A stretch of 64,000 nt of DNA from Thinopyrum elongatum (Eukaryota; Streptophyta; Magnoliopsida; Poales; Poaceae). Position numbers and translations under genes: made by a program. The DNA lies in contig CM022303.1 in assembly GCA_011799875.1 (NCBI GenBank), forward strand, positions 68,007,446 to 68,071,445. The letters run 5' to 3'. The notes beneath the pieces were generated by a model. That model was given only the letters and a program-made list of their open reading frames with translations. It ran no database searches and was not told where the DNA came from. Position 1 is the first letter of the stretch; the number at the start of each line of letters is the position of its first letter. Shown here piece by piece: positions 45,820 through 58,931 of this stretch.

Positions 45820-47349
45820 TGATACGTCCATTTTGCATCATGATTTTATATCAATATTTATTGTGTTATGGGCTGTTATTACACATTATGGCTCAATACT
45901 TATGCCTTTTCTCACTTATTTTACAAGGTTTACATGAAGAGGGAGAATGCCGGCAGCTGGAATTCTGGGCTGGAAAAGGAGCAAATATTACAGACCTATT
46001 CTGCACAACTCCAAAAGTCCTGAAACTTCACACAGAGTCATTTTGGATTTAATAAAAAATATTGGGTGAAGAAAGTACCAGAGGGGGGCCACCTGCCATC
46101 CACAAGGGTGGAGGGCACGCCCTACCCCCCCCCCCCCGGGTGCGCCCCCCGTCCTTGTGGGCCACCTGGCAGTTCCCCGACGCCCATCTTCTGTTATATG
46201 GTGTGTTTTGACCTGGTAAAAATAAGGAGGAAGCTTTCGGGACGAAGCGCCGCCGTCTCAAGGCGGAACCTGGGCAGAAGCAATCTACGGCTCCGGGGGA
46301 GCTGTTCTGCTGGGGAAACTTCCCTCCGGGAGGGGGAAATCGAAGCCATCGTCATCACCAATGATCCTCTCATCGAGAGGGGGTCAATCTCCATCAACAT
46401 CTTCACCAGCACCATCTCCTCTCAAATCCTAGTTCATCTCTTGTATCCGATCTTTGTCTCAAAACCTCAGATTGGTACCTGTGGGTTGCTAGTAGTGTTG
46501 ATTACTCCTTGTAGTTGATGCTAGTTGGTTTATTCGGTGGAAGATCATATGTTCAGATCCTTAATGATAATTAATACTCCTCTGATTATGAACATGAATA
46601 TGCTTTGTGAGTAGTTATGTTTGTTCCTGAGGACATGGGAGAAGTCTTGTTATAAGTAATCATGTGAATTTGGTATTCGTTCGATATTTTGATGAGATGT
46701 ATGTTGTCTCTCCTCTAGTGGTGTTATGTGAACGTTGACTACATGACACTTCACCATGATTTGGGCCTAGGGGAAGGCATTGGGAAGTAATAAGTAGATG
46801 ATGGGTTACTAGAGTGACAGAAGCTTAAACCCTAGTTTATGCGTTGCTTCGTAAGGGGCTGATTTGGATCCATATGTTTCATGCTATGGTTAGATTTATC
46901 TTAATTCTTCTTTCGTAGTTGCGGATGCTTGTGAGAGAGGTTAATCATAAGTGGGAGGCTTGTCCAAGGAAGGGCAGCACCCAAGCACCGGTCCACCCAC
47001 ATATCAAATTATCAAAGTAACGAACGCGAATCATATGAGCATGATGAAAACTAACTTGACAACAATTCCCATGTGTCCTCGGGAGCGCTTTGCTTTATAT
47101 AAGAGTTCGTCCAGGCTTGTCCTTTGCTACAAAAAGGATTGGGCCACCTTGCTGCACCTTGTTTACTTTTGTTACTAATTACCCATTATGAATTATCTTA
47201 TCACACAACTATCTGTTACCGATAATTTCAGTGCTTGCAGAGAATACCTTGCTGAAAACCACTTGTCATTTCCTTCTGCTCCTCGTTGGGTTCGCCACTC
47301 TTACTTATCGAAAGGACTATGATAGATCCCCTATACTTGTGGGTCATCA
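45820..47349 (+). repeat. Left LTR of the Athila element
   Basis: 1,530 bp. It differs from the right LTR by small indels, for example a longer C run near 46126-46138 and about 19 extra bases near 46790, so the insertion is not very recent. Confidence 0.92.
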
Positions 47350-47360
47350 AGACTCTTTTC

Positions 47361-47377
47361 TGGCACCGTTGCCGGGG
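47361..47377 (+). promoter_or_regulatory. Primer-binding site of the Athila element
   Basis: tggcaccgttgccgggg begins 11 bases after the LTR. It fits the Asp-tRNA-type primer site used by Athila and related Gypsy elements (tggcgccgttgccgggg), with one base changed. Confidence 0.75.
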
Positions 47378-50300
47378 AGTGAAGCGCCTTTGGTGAGTGG
47401 AATTTGCTTGCATGTTTGCCCGAGGATGAAGTCAAGAAGAAGTTCATCCCTTTATCTTTGAAGGAGAAGGCATTGACATGGTATAGGCTATGTGATGATA
47501 TTGGATCATGGAACTACAACCGATTGAAATTGGAATTTCATTAGAAGTTTTATCCTATGCATCTAATTCATCGTGATCAGAATTATATATATAATTTTTG
47601 GCCTCGTGAAGGAGAAAGTATTGCTCAAGCTTGGTGGAGGCTTAAGTCAATGTTATATTCATGCCCCAATCATGAGCTCCCAAGAGAAATTATTATTGAA
47701 AATTTTTATGCTCGGCTTTCTCATAATGATCGATCCATGCTCGATACTTCTTGTACAGGTTCTTTTATGAAGAAGACTATTGAATTCAAATGGGATTTAT
47801 TGGAAAGAATTAAACACAACTCTGAAGATTGGGAACTCGACAAAGGTAAGGAGTCAGGTATAAACCTTAAGTTTGATTGTGTTAAATCTTTTATGGATAC
47901 CGATGCTTTTCATGATTTTAGCACTAAATATGGACTTGACTCTGAGATAGTAGCTTCTTTCTGTGAATCTTTTGCTACTCATGTTTATCTCCCTAAGGAG
48001 AAGTGGTTTAAATATCATCCTCCCATTGAAGTTAAAGTAGTAGAACCTATTAAAGTTGAAGAAGAAACTATTACTTATAATGTTGATCCTATTGTTCCTA
48101 CTACTTATATTGAGAAACCACCTTTTCTTGTTAGAATAAAGGATCATGCTAAAGCTTCAACTGTGGTTCGTAAGAGTTATACTAGAACACCTACACCCCC
48201 TGAGCAAATTAAAGTTGAACCTAGTATTGCTATGTTTAAAGATCTCTTGGTTGATAATATTGATGGGCATGCTATTTATTTCTGTGATGAAGCTGCTATA
48301 ATTGCTAAACCCAATAGTAAAGATAAACATAGACTCGTTTTTGGCATGCCTGTTGTTTTAGTTAAAATAGGAGATCATTGTTATCATGGCTTATGTGATA
48401 TGGGTGCTAGTGTGAGTGCAATTCCTTTTTCCTTATATAAAGAAATTATGAATGATATTGCACCTGCTGAGATAGAAGATATTGATGTTACTATTAAGCT
48501 TGCCAATAGAGATACTATTTCACCAATTAGGATTGTTAGAGAAGTTGAAGTTTTGTGTGGGAAAATAAAATACCCTACTGATTTTCTTGTTATTGCTTCC
48601 CCATAAGATGACTTTTGTCCCATTATATTTGGTAGACCTTTCTTGAATACTGTTAATGCTAAGATAGATTGCAAGAAAGATATTGTTACTGTTGGTTTAG
48701 GGGATATGTCTCATGATTTTAATTTCTCTAAATTTCGTAGACAACCCCATGATAAAGAATTGCCTAGTAAGGATGAAATTATTGGTCCTGCTTCTATTGC
48801 CGTGCCTCCTACTGATCCCTTAGAACAATATTTGCTAGACCAGGAGAATGATATGTTTATGAATGGAAGAAGGGAAATAGACGAGATATTCTTTAATCAA
48901 GGGCCTATTTTGAAACACAATTTGCCTGTTGAAATCCTTGGGGATCCTCCTCCACCCAAGGGTGATCCCGTGTTTGAGCTTAAACAATTACCGGATACTT
49001 TGAAATATGCTTATCTCGAAGAAAAGAAGATATATCCTATTATTATTAGTGCTAACCTTTCAGAGCATGAAGAAAAGAAATTATTGAAAACTCTGAAGAA
49101 CCACCGTGCCGCTATTGGATATACTCTTGATGATCTTAAGGGCATTAGTCCCACTCTATGTCAGCACAAAATTAATTTTGAGAATGATGCTAAACCAGTT
49201 GTTGATCACCAACGACGGTTAAATCCTAAGATGAAAGAAGTGGTAAGAAATGAAATACTAAAGCTTCTGGAGGTAGGTATAATTTATCCTATTGCTGATA
49301 GTAAGTGGGTAAGTCCTGTTCATTGTGTCCCTAAGAAGGGAGGTATTACTGTTGTTCCTAATGATAAGAATGAATTGATCCCACAAAGAATTGTTACAGG
49401 TTATAGAATGGTAATTGATTTTCGCAAATTAAATAAAGCTACTAGAAAATATCATTACCCTCTACCTTTTATTGATCAAATGCTATAAATATTATCCAAA
49501 CATACACATTTTTGCTTTCTAGATGGTTATTCTGGTTTTTCTCTAATACCTGTGTTAAAAGATGATCAGGAAAAGACCACTTTTACGTGCCCTTTCGGTA
49601 CCTTTGCTTATAGACGTATGCCTTTTGGTTTATGCAATGCACATGCTACTTTTCAAAGATGTATGACTGTGCTATTCTCTGATTTTTGTGAAAATATTGT
49701 TGAGGTTTTCATGGATGATTTCTCCATTTATGGAACTTCTTTTGATGATTGCTTAAGCAACCTTGATTGAGTTTTGCAGAGATGTGAAGAAACTAATCTT
49801 GTCTTGAATTGGGAGAAGTGCCACTTTATGGTTAATGAAGGTATTGTTTTGGGGCATAAAATTTCTGAAAGAGGTATTTAAGTTGATAAAGCTAAAGTAG
49901 ATGCTATTGAAAAGAGGCCGTGTCCTAAAGATATCAAAGGTATAAGAAGTTTCCTTGGTCATGCTGGTTTCTATAGGAGGTTTATTAAAGACTTCTCTAA
50001 AATTTCTAGGCCTCTCACTAGTCTCTTGCAAAAAGATGTTCCTTTTGTTTTTGATGGTGATTGTGTAGAAGCATTTGAAACACTTAAGAAAGCCTTGATT
50101 TCCGCACCTATTATTCAGCCACTTGATTGGAATTTACCCTTTGAAATTATGTGTGATGCTAGTGACTATGCTGTTGGTGCTGTTCTAGGGCAAAGAGTTG
50201 ATAAGAAATTAAATGTTATTCATTATGCTAGTAAAACTCTAGATAGTGCCCAGAGGAATTATGCTACTACTGAAAAAGTATTTTTAGTAGTTGTCTTTGC

Positions 50301-50809
50301 TTGTGATAAGTTCAGATTCTATATTGTTGATTCCAAAGTAACTGTTCACATTGATCATGCTGCTATTAAATATCTTATGGAAAAGAAAGATGCTAAACCT
50401 AGACTTATTAGATGGGTTCTCTTGCTGCAAGAATTTGATTTGCATATTATTGATAGAAAGGGAGCTGAGAACCCCGTTGCAGACAACTTGTCTAGGTTAG
50501 AAAATGTTCTTGATGACCCACTGCCTATTGATGATAGCTTTCCTGATGAACAATTAGCTGTCATAAATACTTCTCGTAATACTCCATGGTATGCTGATTA
50601 TGCTAATTATATTGTTGCTAAATTTATACCACCTAGTTTCACATACCAGCAAAAGAAAAAGTTTTTCTATGATTTAAGACATTACTTTTGGGATGACCCA
50701 CACCTTTATAAAGAAGGAGTAGATGGTGTTATTAGACGTTGTGTACTTGAGCATGAACAGGAACAGATCTTACGCAAGTGCCACTCCGAGTCTTACGGAG
50801 GACACCATT

Positions 50810-52330
50810 TGATGACCCACAAGTATAGGGGATCAATTGTAGCTCTTTTTGATAAGTAAGAGTGTCAAACCCAACGAGGAGCAGAAAGAATTGACAAGTG
50901 GTTTTCAGCAAGGTAATGTCTGCAAGTGCTGAAATTGTAAGTCACAGAGTAGTTTGATAGCAAGATAATTTGTAACGAGCAAGTAACGATAGTAGTAACA
51001 AAAGTGCAGCATGGTAGCCCAATCCTTTTGAGGCAAAGGACAGGACAAAACGGTCTCTTATAATAAGCAAAGCGTTCTTGAGGGTACACGGGAATTTCAT
51101 CTAGTCACTTTCACCATGTTGGTTCGATTTGTGTTCGCTACTTTGATAATTTGATATGTGGGTGGACCGGTGCTTAGGTGCTGTTCTTACTTGAACAAGC
51201 CTCCTACTTATGATTAACCCTCTCGCAAGCGTCCGCAACTACGAGAACAGTATTAAGAATAAATTCTAACCATAGCATTAAACTTTTGGATCCAATCGGT
51301 CCCTTACGGAATAGCGCATAAACTGGGGTTTAAGCTTCTGTCACTCTCGCAACCCATCATCTACTTACTACTCCATAATGCATTCCCTTAGGCCCAAATA
51401 TGGTGAAGTGTCATGTAGTCGACGTTCACATGACACCACTAAGGGAATCACAACATACATACTATCAAAATATCGAACACATATCAAGTTCACATGATTA
51501 CTTGCAACATGATTTCTCCCGTGACCTCAAGAACAAAAGTAACTACTCACAAATGATAATCATGCTCAAGATCAGAGGGGTATTAAATAGCATATTGGAT
51601 CTGAACATATAATCTTCCACCAAATAAACCATATAGTAATCAACTACAAGATGCAATCAACACTACTAGTCACCCACAAGCACCAATCTATAGTTCCGGT
51701 AACAAGATTGAACACAAGAGATGAACTAGGGTTTGAGATGAGATGGTGCTGTTGAAGATGTTGATGGAGATTGCCCTCCCCAAGATGGGAGAGTTGTTGG
51801 TGACGATGATGACGATGATTTCCCCCTCCGGCAGGGAAGTTCCCCCGGCGGAATCGCTCCGCCGGAGGGCAAAAGTGTTCCTGCCCAAGTTCCGCCTCGA
51901 GACGGCGGCGCTCCATCCTGAATGTCCTCTCCTTATTTTTTTCTAGGTCAAAATGACTTATATACCAGAAGATGGGCACCGGAGGTGGGCCTGGGTGAGC
52001 ACAACCCACCAGGGCGCGCCTGGGCTCCCTGGCGCACCCAGGTGGGTTGTACCCACCTGGTGGGCCCCCTCTGCTACTTATTTGCTCCAATATTCTTCAA
52101 ATATTCCATAAAAAATCTCCGTAATGTTTCAGGTTGTTTGGAGTTGTGCAGAATAGGTGGTCTGACGTAGCTTTTCCAGGTCTAGATTTCCAGCTGCCGG
52201 AATTCTCCCTCTTTGTGTGTACCTTGCATATTATGAGAGAAAAGGCATTAGAATTACTCCCAAAAGCCTTATTATGCATAAAAACATCATAAATAACAGT
52301 AGGAAAACATGATGCAAAATGGACGTATCA
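50810..52330 (-). repeat. 3' LTR of the nested Athila relative
   Basis: 1,521 bp, TGATGACCCAC... to ...GGACGTATCA on the plus strand, the complement of the outer LTR pattern, with many substitutions relative to it. Confidence 0.88.
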
Positions 52331-53857
52331 ACTCCCCCAAGATTAGACCTTGCTTGTCCTCAAGCGAAAACCAAAATCGAAAAACATGTCCACATGCCTA
52401 GAGAGAGAGGTGTCGATAAAAACAAAATACGGGCATAGAAGCATCATGTAAATCATTATAACAGCAATAAATTTAAACATCAGACTTTTATCATAGAACT
52501 TTTATCATAGACTTCTCATGAATAAGTGGCAGTTGATCACACAATTGAAGTATAAAGCATAAACTCTATTAGAAACCAACAAACTATGTTCTCAGTCAAC
52601 TTTGCAACTACAATTCATCATCTTTTCAGGAAGGTTCACGTATCGGAGTCTTTAGGCAAGTCCACATACTCAACCATGATATAGTCTTCTATGATTGCTA
52701 ACACTCACCGCATACACATGAGCAAAACATTTCAGCCAGACACATAGAAAGATAGGGGCTTATAGTTTCGCCTCCCAACGTATTCACCTCAAGGGCGATG
52801 CCAACAATAATAACTTATGCCACCCATATTCAACTGGACATATGTGCCTAGATCTTTCCTCACTACATGATGCTTGCCAAAGGATAAAAATAAAAGGAAA
52901 CGAGAGAAGAACTTTGACTCTTTGCATAAAAGTAAAAGATAGGCCCTTCGCAGAGGGAAGTAGAGGTTGCCATGCGCTTATTTGTTTGTATGCTCAACCC
53001 CTTAGTTCAAAAGAAAGTCACGTTGTATTGCCCCTTGTGATGGCAACCTTTATTATGCAGTCTGTCGCTTTTATTCTTCATCATCACAAGTTCGTACAAC
53101 GCTCAATTTTCCTTTACACTAAATGATCTCACACTTTTAGAAGCAATTTTTATTGCCTTATTGCACCGATGACAACTTACTTGAGGGATCTTGCTCAATC
53201 CCTAGGTAGGTATGGTGGACACTTGAAAATAAGATTTGGGTTTAAGGGTTTTTGGATGCACAAGTAGTATCTCTACTTAGTGTGGAATTTTGGCTAGCAA
53301 AGATAGGGGGCAAGCACCACATGCTGAAGGATCTATGATAATATAACTTCTATGTGAATATGAACAAGCATAAATCATTACATTGTCTTCCTTGTCCAAC
53401 GTCAACAATTTTGGCATATAATAATTTGATGGGGGCTCACAATCACAAAAGATTCCTAGGATAGTGTATTTATATGTGAATCTTCTCTTCCCTTATTAAT
53501 TCTTTCATGAGTTGCATCATTGACCAATGCTTTGTTTGTCAATCTCTAATAAAATTTTGTACTCATACTTTTCCTTATGTGGTGCCCTCACCTACCATAA
53601 GATTAGCATATGATCTTTTTCTTTTATTTCCTTTCTTTTTATTTATATCCTTTCTTTTTATTGCAACATGAAAGTAAGAAAGCAAAAACTCAGACTAAAC
53701 TTTATTATAAATCTTGCACACGATTACAAGGATAGACCACTAAGAAAGCTCTCGAAAAGAAAGGATCGAACTAAACTTTTATTCATCTAAATCAAAAGAT
53801 CGAACTAAAATAAGTAAAGGCAAAAAGATAGTGAGGATGATACGATACCGAGGCACC

Positions 53858-54341
53858 AGAGGAATCGCTCCGCCAGAGGGCAAAAGTGCTCCTGCCCAAG
53901 TTCCGCCTCGAGACGGCGGCGCTCCGTCCCGAAAGTCCTCTCCTTATTTTTTCTAGGTCAAAATGACTTATATACCAGAAGATGGGCATCAGAGGTGGGC
54001 CTGGGTGAGCACCACCCACCAGGGCGCGCCTGGGCTCCCTGGCGTGCCCAGGTGGGTTGTGCCCACCTGGAGGGCCCCCTCTGGTACTTATTTGCTACAA
54101 TATTCTTCAAATATTCCATAAAAAATCTCCGTAAAGTTTCAGCTTGTTTGGAGTTGTGCAGAATAGGTGGCCGGACGTAGCTTTTCCAGGTCCAGATTTC
54201 CAGCTGCCGAAATTCTCCCTCTTTGTGTGTACCTTGCATATTATGAGAGAAAAGGCATTAGAATTACTCCAAAAAACCTTATTATGCATAAAAACAACAT
54301 AAATAATAGTAGGAAAACATGATGCAAAATGGACATATCAC
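53858..54341 (-). repeat. Partial 5' LTR of the nested Athila relative
   Basis: It aligns with about 51845-52330 (ggaatcgctccgcc to catatca). The remaining LTR is missing at the junction with the internal region. Confidence 0.85.
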
Positions 54342-55494
54342 CATGCTGGAGATAGAGCTGCACATAAGGTATTGCAATCTGGTTTTTATTGGCCTACTCT
54401 CTTCAAGAATGGTCGCAAGTTTGTCTTGTCTTGTGATGAATGCCAGAGAATTGGCAATATTAGTAGACGTCAGGAAATGCCTATGAATTATTCACTTGTT
54501 ATTGAACCATTTGATGTTTGGGGCTTTGATTATATGGGACCTTTTCCTTCCTCTAATGGGTATACACATATTTTAGTTGCTGTTGATTACATTACTAAGT
54601 GGGTAGAAGCTATTCCAACTAGTGGTGCTAATCATAACACTTCTATTAAAGTGCTTAAAGAAGTTATTTTTCCGAGGTTTGGAGTCACTAGATATTTAAT
54701 GACTGATGGTGGTTCACATTTTATTCATGGTGCTTTTCGTAAAATGCTTGCTAAATATGATGTTAACCATAGAATTGCATCTCCATATCATCCTCAGTCT
54801 AGTGGTCAAGTAGAATTGAGCAATAGAGATATTAAATTGATTTTGCAAAAGACTGTTAATAGATATAGAAAGAATTGGTCTAAGAAACTTGATGATGCAT
54901 TATGGGCTTATAGAACTGCTTATAAAAACCCTATGGGTATGTCTCCGTATAAAATGGTTTATGGAAAGGCATGTCACTTACCTCTTGAACTAGAATATAA
55001 AGCTTATTGGGCAATCAAAGAGCTCAATTATGATTTCAACCTTGCTAGTGAGAAGAGATTATTTGACGTAAGCTCGCTTGATGAATGGAGAACCCAAGCC
55101 TATGAGAATGCCAAGTTGTTTAAAGAAAAAGTTAAAAGATGGCATGGCAAGAGGATACAAAAGTGTGAGTTTAATGTAGGTGATCATGTTTTGCTATACA
55201 ACTCTCGTTTAAGATTTTTTGCAGGAAAGCTTCTCTCTAAGTGGGAAGGTCCTTACATTATCGAGGAGGTCTATCGTTTCGGTGCCATAAAAATCAACAA
55301 CGCCGAAGGTACAAATCTGAAGGTGGTAAACGGTCAAAGAATTGAACATTATATCTCAGGTACTCCCATAAATGTTGAGACCAATATAATTGACACCGTA
55401 ACACCGGAGGAGTACATAAGGGACACTTTCCAGAACATTTCAGACTCCGAAAAGGAATAGCTGTTTTCTGCTAGAGTTTTCAAGACTAGGCATC

Positions 55495-55872
55495 ATGTCG
55501 TCCCCCTCCTCCAACAACGCAGGCGACGATGCTTGGCTGATGAAGATAGAGATGAAGAGAGAAGAACTTGGGGAAACTAACAAGGACGATAAGATCAAGA
55601 ATGCTGAGGGAGATCAAGTTCCGATAGCAGAAGAAGAAGACATCCTTCAACCTTACTACAATCAGCTTACCCCTACTAAAATTGAAGCTTTCAAGATTAT
55701 TGAATTAGTTCATGTGCAAAATAAATATCTCACTCGCGAAAATATTCTGTTGCAAGAGTACATCACCGCACTCAAGGGCATTATTCGTAAACTGGAGCAT
55801 CTCCTATGCTCGATGTGTGGCACTACTTCATCAACAACTACATCATCACCACCTCCGAAGAAAGAGACATAA
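55495..55872 (+). CDS. Small accessory ORF of the Athila element
   Basis: 125 codons starting MSSPSSNNAGDDAWLMK, 34 bp after the integrase stop. It is acidic in the middle (AEEEDILQPYYNQL), then a likely coiled coil (FKIIELVHVQNKYLTRENIL) and a Ser/Thr/Pro-rich tail ending PPPKKET. The Athila env-like gene is expected in this position, but no membrane segment or signal peptide is visible and the length is far too short. Proteins of this kind recur 3' of pol in Triticeae Athila elements as far as I recall; the function is unknown. The frame is intact, unlike gag-pol. Confidence 0.5.
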   Translation: MSSPSSNNAGDDAWLMKIEMKREELGETNKDDKIKNAEGDQVPIAEEEDILQPYYNQLTPTKIEAFKIIELVHVQNKYLTRENILLQEYITALKGIIRKLEHLLCSMCGTTSSTTTSSPPPKKET

Positions 55873-57422
55873 ATACATGGGTATGGGCACTCCCCTTGGC
55901 AACTTCCAAGCTTGGGGGAGGTGCCCCGGTATCGTATCACCATCACACCTTTACTTTTATCGTTTTTCTTAGTTCGATCCTTTTGGTTATATCTTGATCT
56001 AGTAGAATAAAGTTTTAGTATGATCTAGCTTTGAGTTTTGATTTGATCTCTATCTATGTAATCGAGTCCATGAGTTATATAATAAAGAGTAGTTTTGAGT
56101 TGAGAGCTTTGTTTTCTTGCTATGATCTTGAGGGAATAAAATAATAAAAAGAAATAAAAAGATCATATATTGATCTTATGGAAAGTAATGACTTCACATA
56201 TAAAGAGTATGATGAATAAAATTTGTTGGGAGTTGACAAACATAGTTTTGGTCATTGTTGCAATTAATAGGAAGTAATAAAGAAAGAGAGGCTTCACATA
56301 TAAATATACTATATTGGACATCTTTTGTAATTGTGAGCACTCATCAAAATATGACATGCTAAGAAGTTGATGTTGGACAAGGAAGACAATGTAATGGGTT
56401 ATGTTTTCTTATATCCGAATAGAAGTTATATTGTCATGGATCCTCCAACATGTTGAGCTTGCCTTTCCCTCTCATGCTAGCCAAATTCTTTGCACCAAGT
56501 AGAGATACTACTTGTGCTTCCAACATCCCTAAACCCAGTTTTGCCATGAGAGTCCACCATACCTACCTATGGATTGAGTAAGATCCTTCAAGTAAGTTGT
56601 CATCGGTGCAAGCAATAAAAATTGCTCTCTAAATATGTATGATCTATTAGTGTGAAGAAAATAAGCTTTATACGAACTTGTGATTTGGAAGAAATAAAAG
56701 CGACAGACTGCATAATAAAGTTCTTTATCACATGCAGCATTATAAAGTGATGTTCTTTTGCATTAAGATTTTGTGCATCCAACCATAAAAGCACATGACA
56801 ACCTCTGCTTCCCTCTGCGAAGGGCCTATCTTTTTTACTTTTATCTTCTACCCTTATACAAGAGTCATGGTGATCTTCACCTTTCCATTTTACACTTTTT
56901 CCTTTGGCAAGCACTATGTTTTGGAGAGATCCAGATATATATATCCCCTCGGATGTAGGTTATCATAAAGTATTATTGTTGACATTACTCTTGAGGTAAA
57001 AAGTTGGGAGGCGAAACTATAAGGCCCTATCTTTCTCTGTGTCCGATGGAAGCTTTGAACCCATAAGTATCGCGTGAGTGTTAGCAATTGTGAAAGACTA
57101 AATGATAGTTGAGTATGTGGACTTGCTGAAAAGCTCTTATATTGACTCTTTCCGATGTTATGATAAATTGCAACTGCTTCAATGACTGAGATCATAGTTT
57201 GTTAGTTTTTAATGAAGTTTTTGATTGATACTTTACCTTGTGAACGAATTGTTACTTTAGCATAAGAAATTATATGACAATATATGTTGCTGTTCTAAAG
57301 ATGATCATGATGCCCTCATGTCCGTATTCTATATTATCGACACCTCTATCTCTAAACATGTGGACATATTTTTCGATATCGGCTTTCGCTTGAGGACAAG
57401 CGAGGTCTAAGCTTGGGGGAGT
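55873..57422 (+). other. 3' noncoding internal region of the Athila element
   Basis: No gene. The same sequence appears reversed in the nested copy (52331-53857). It ends in gcttgggggag, the polypurine tract that primes plus-strand synthesis, directly before the LTR. Confidence 0.8.
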
Positions 57423-58926
57423 TGATACATCCATTTTGCATCATGCTTTTATATCAATATTTATTGCATTATGGGCTGTTATTACACATAATGGCACAAT
57501 ACTCATTCCTTTTCTCTCTTATTTTACAAGGTTTACATGAAGAGGGAGAATGCCGGCAGCTGGAATTCTGGGCTGGAAAAGGAGAAAATATTAGACACCT
57601 ATTCTGCACAACTCCAAATGTCCTGAAACTTCACAGAGAGTCATTTTGGATTTAATAAAAAATATTGGGCGAAGAAAGTACCAGAGGGGGCCACCTGCCA
57701 TCCACAAGGGTGGAGGGCGCGCCCTACCCCCCTGGGCACGCCCCCCGTCCTTGTGGGCCACCTGGCAGGCCCCCGACGCCCATCTTCTGCTTTATGGTGT
57801 GTTTTGACCTGGAAAAAATAAGGAGGAAGCTTTCGGGATGAAGCACCGCCGTCTCGAGGTGGAACCTGGGTAGAAGCAATCTAGGGTTCCGGCGGAGCTG
57901 TTTTGCTAGGGAAACTTCCCTCCGGGAGGGGGAAATCGAACCCATCGTCATCACCAATGATCCTCTCATCGAGAGGGGGTCAATCTCCATCAACATCTTC
58001 ACCAACACCATCTCATCTCAAACCCTGGTTCATCTCTTGTATCCGATCTTTGTCTCAAAACCTCAGATTGGTACCTGTGGGTTGCTAGTATTGTTGATTA
58101 CTCCTTGTAGTTGATGCTAGTTGGTTTATTCGGTGGAAGATCATATGTTTAGATCCTTAATGATAATTAATACTCCTCTGATTATGAACATGAATATGCT
58201 TTGTGAGTAGTTACGTTTGTTCCTGAGGACATGGGAGAAGTCTTGTTATAAGTAATCATTTGAATTTGGTATTCGTTCAATATTTTGATGAGATGTATGT
58301 TGTCTCTCCTCTAGTGGTGTTATGTGAACGTCGACTACATGACACTTCATCATGATTTGGGCCTAGGGGAAGGCATTGGGAAGTAATAGAGTGACAGAAG
58401 CTTAAACCCTAGTTTATGCGTTGCTTCGTATGGGGCTGATTTGTATCCATATGTTTCATGCTATGGTTAGATTTATCTTAATTCTTCTTTCGTAGTTGCG
58501 GATGCTTGTGAGAGGGGTTAATCATAAGTGGGAGGCTTGTCCAAGGAAGGGAAACACCCAAGCACTGGTCCACCCACATATCAAATTATCAAAGTAACGA
58601 ACGCCAATCATATGAGCATGATGAAAACTAACTTGATAACAATTCCCATGTGTCCTCGGGAGCGCTTTGCTTTATATAAGAGTTCGTCCAGGCTTGTCCT
58701 TTGCTACAAAAAGGATTGGGCCACCTTGCTGCACCTTGTTTACTTTTGTTACTTATTACCCGTTACGAATTATCTTATCATACAACTATCTGTTACCGAT
58801 AATTTCAGTGCTTGCAGAGAATACCTTGCTGAAAACTGCTTGTCATTTCCTTCTGCTCCTCGTTGGGTTTGACACTCTTACTTATCGAAAGGACTATGAT
58901 AGATCCCCTATAGTTGTGGGTCATCA
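57423..58926 (+). repeat. Right LTR of the Athila element
   Basis: 1,504 bp, TGATACATCC...GGGTCATCA, followed at once by TSD CTTCA. Confidence 0.92.
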
Positions 58927-58931
58927 CTTCA

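Larger units (their letters stand above)
50810..54341 (-). mobile_element. Truncated Athila relative nested in the integrase
   Basis: Reverse-oriented copy of the same family: complete LTR at 50810-52330, 3' internal noncoding sequence at 52331-53857 (complement of 55918-57422), then only 484 bp of the other LTR (53858-54341). The TSD is CCATT (50805-50809) against CCATG (54342-54346), one base changed. All of gag-pol and about two thirds of the 5' LTR were lost in one deletion whose junction is at about 53857. Confidence 0.88.
47401..55460 (+). pseudogene. Athila gag-pol with five nonsense codons, split by an insertion
   Basis: Coding blocks 47401-50809 and 54342-55460. The gag begins abruptly (PEDEVKKKFIPLSLKEKALT) soon after the primer site, so its N terminus was deleted. 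Protease: LCDMGASVSAIPFSLY. RT: KWVSPVHCVPKKGG, YRMVIDFRKLNKATR and VFMDDFSIYG. RNase [17 protein letters not shown]. Integrase: zinc finger SESYGGHH...CDECQRIG, then [18 protein letters not shown] and [14 protein letters not shown], with catalytic Asp, Asp and Glu present. Stops at 47542, 48604, 49486, 49768 and 49879 all lie in one unbroken frame; no indel shifts it. The inner insertion splits the integrase zinc finger between YGGHH and AGDRAAHK. Confidence 0.92.
45820..58926 (+). mobile_element. Athila-lineage Ty3/Gypsy retrotransposon
   Basis: LTRs at 45820-47349 and 57423-58926 (TGATAC(G/A)TCCATTTTGC...GGGTCATCA) and a 5-bp TSD CTTCA (45815-45819, 58927-58931) define the element. The primer-binding site tggcaccgttgccgggg at 47361-47377 and a polypurine tract (cttgggggag) just before the right LTR are present. 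Gag-pol runs in one frame with five stops. A small extra gene follows integrase. A reversed relative is inserted at 50810-54341. Integrase and RT motifs match the Athila group common in wheat; the exact family name is uncertain. Confidence 0.93.
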
